DNA of 7,663 nucleotides from Granulicella sp. UBA5172 (lineage in GTDB: Bacteria > Acidobacteriota > Terriglobia > Terriglobales > Acidobacteriaceae). Made by a program: the position numbers and the translations under genes. The DNA lies in contig DHWW01000102.1 of NCBI GenBank assembly GCA_002413385.1, positions 9,321 to 16,983 on the forward strand, given 5' to 3'. Shown here piece by piece: positions 7,305-7,663 of the stretch; the first letter of the stretch is position 1, and each line of letters opens with the position of its first letter. Under the pieces are notes generated by a model, which saw nothing but the letters and a program-made list of their open reading frames with translations, did no database searches and was not told the origin of the DNA.

Positions 7305-7663
7305 ATGATGTTGGGTAGTCGCGCGTGTAATCAGTCACTCCCACTGCGCTTCAGGAGCTCCGGCCTTACCCGGGGCGGGGTTCGGCTGTTGGTTGAAGTT
7401 GTCTACTACGCTGCGGCCAAGGCCGCCAAACCGCCGGCAACGCTTGCTTCGACGAGGTATGTCCGCGGGGCGAAGTGGGTGCGGGTGTGGGCGCACGTGG
7501 GGATGCTGGTGGCAGGCAGCGCGATGATGCTGGCGCAGGGGCCTGTGGATGGTGCGATTCGCGGACACATTACGGCGGTGTGCGGGCTGTATCCGCACAC
7601 GTGCAGAGCGGCCAGCGCGGCGATTCATCTGACGTCGACGGACCTTGCGGTGGAGCGCGACGT
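7305..7663 (+). CDS. Probable Oar-like receptor, N-terminal fragment (runs off the window; start uncertain)
   Basis: The frame is open to the right edge with no stop. From about 7479 it reads RVWAHVGMLVAGSAMMLAQ, a hydrophobic signal-peptide-like segment. It then reads GPVDGAIRGHI, with AAIHLTSTDLAVERD near the edge, which resembles the first strands of the carboxypeptidase-regulatory-like domain that opens this receptor family. The stretch between (AVCGLYPHTCRAAS) is unlike the usual DASGA-x-VPGA pattern and carries a C-x6-C pair. The coordinates use the first ATG (7305; another at 7308), which puts about 58 residues before the hydrophobic segment and has no ribosome binding site. GTG at 7479 would give a normal signal peptide and is at least as likely; ATG at 7503 looks too short. 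The most likely product is a third tandem receptor. A different secreted protein with the same domain is possible. Confidence 0.6.
   Translation, partial: MMLGSRACNQSLPLRFRSSGLTRGGVRLLVEVVYYAAAKAAKPPATLASTRYVRGAKWVRVWAHVGMLVAGSAMMLAQGPVDGAIRGHITAVCGLYPHTCRAASAAIHLTSTDLAVERD

Noticed and set aside
7335..7628. Minus-strand frames at the right end
   Set aside because: They are Arg/His/Pro-rich and lie opposite a plus-strand frame with a signal-peptide-like segment and a recognisable domain start.

Overview
The window most likely comes from a member of the Acidobacteriota, class Terriglobia (Terriglobus, Granulicella or Edaphobacter-like). The basis is moderately high GC, long Oar-like outer-membrane proteins whose sequence style is typical of that group (motifs such as GG(P/A)I-x-K-(D/N)-KLF, GVRYDY, SHALD and NDWSL), and several of them side by side. 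The genus assignment is inference from style; there is no rRNA or marker gene here.

Layout, all on the + strand: (1) positions 1-2739 hold the 3' part of a TonB-dependent-receptor/Oar-like beta-barrel gene whose signal peptide, carboxypeptidase-regulatory-like domain and most of the plug lie upstream of the window. It ends at a perfect C(UUCG)G hairpin. (2) Positions 2740-3036 are an intergenic region with a perfect 9-bp inverted repeat overlapping a candidate promoter, a small hairpin, and a ribosome binding site for the next gene. (3) Positions 3037-7146 hold a complete 1369-residue paralogue with signal peptide, carboxypeptidase-regulatory-like domain, plug and barrel, followed by a strong intrinsic terminator. 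(4) From 7147 to the end there is an AT-richer promoter-like stretch, then the N-terminus of a third protein. Its recognisable part (signal-peptide-like segment, then a domain start of the type GAIRGHI...IHLTSTD) matches the beginning of the same family. It runs off the right edge, and its start codon is uncertain.

The window is therefore a tandem run of two certain and one probable large outer-membrane proteins. The genes are separated by terminators and so are probably transcribed independently. Proteins of this type sit in the outer membrane and are thought to take up or bind large substrates (in Acidobacteriota often assumed to be carbohydrates, peptides or siderophores), but nothing in the window identifies a ligand, and no neighbouring enzyme, regulator or TonB/ExbBD gene is present. 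I found no mobile element, tRNA, rRNA or CRISPR array, and no convincing new multi-gene system. The points most worth a second look are the inverted-repeat operator candidate at 2823-2850, the even pairing of cysteines in the mature barrels, the enlarged loop of the second protein, and the unusual domain start of the third gene.
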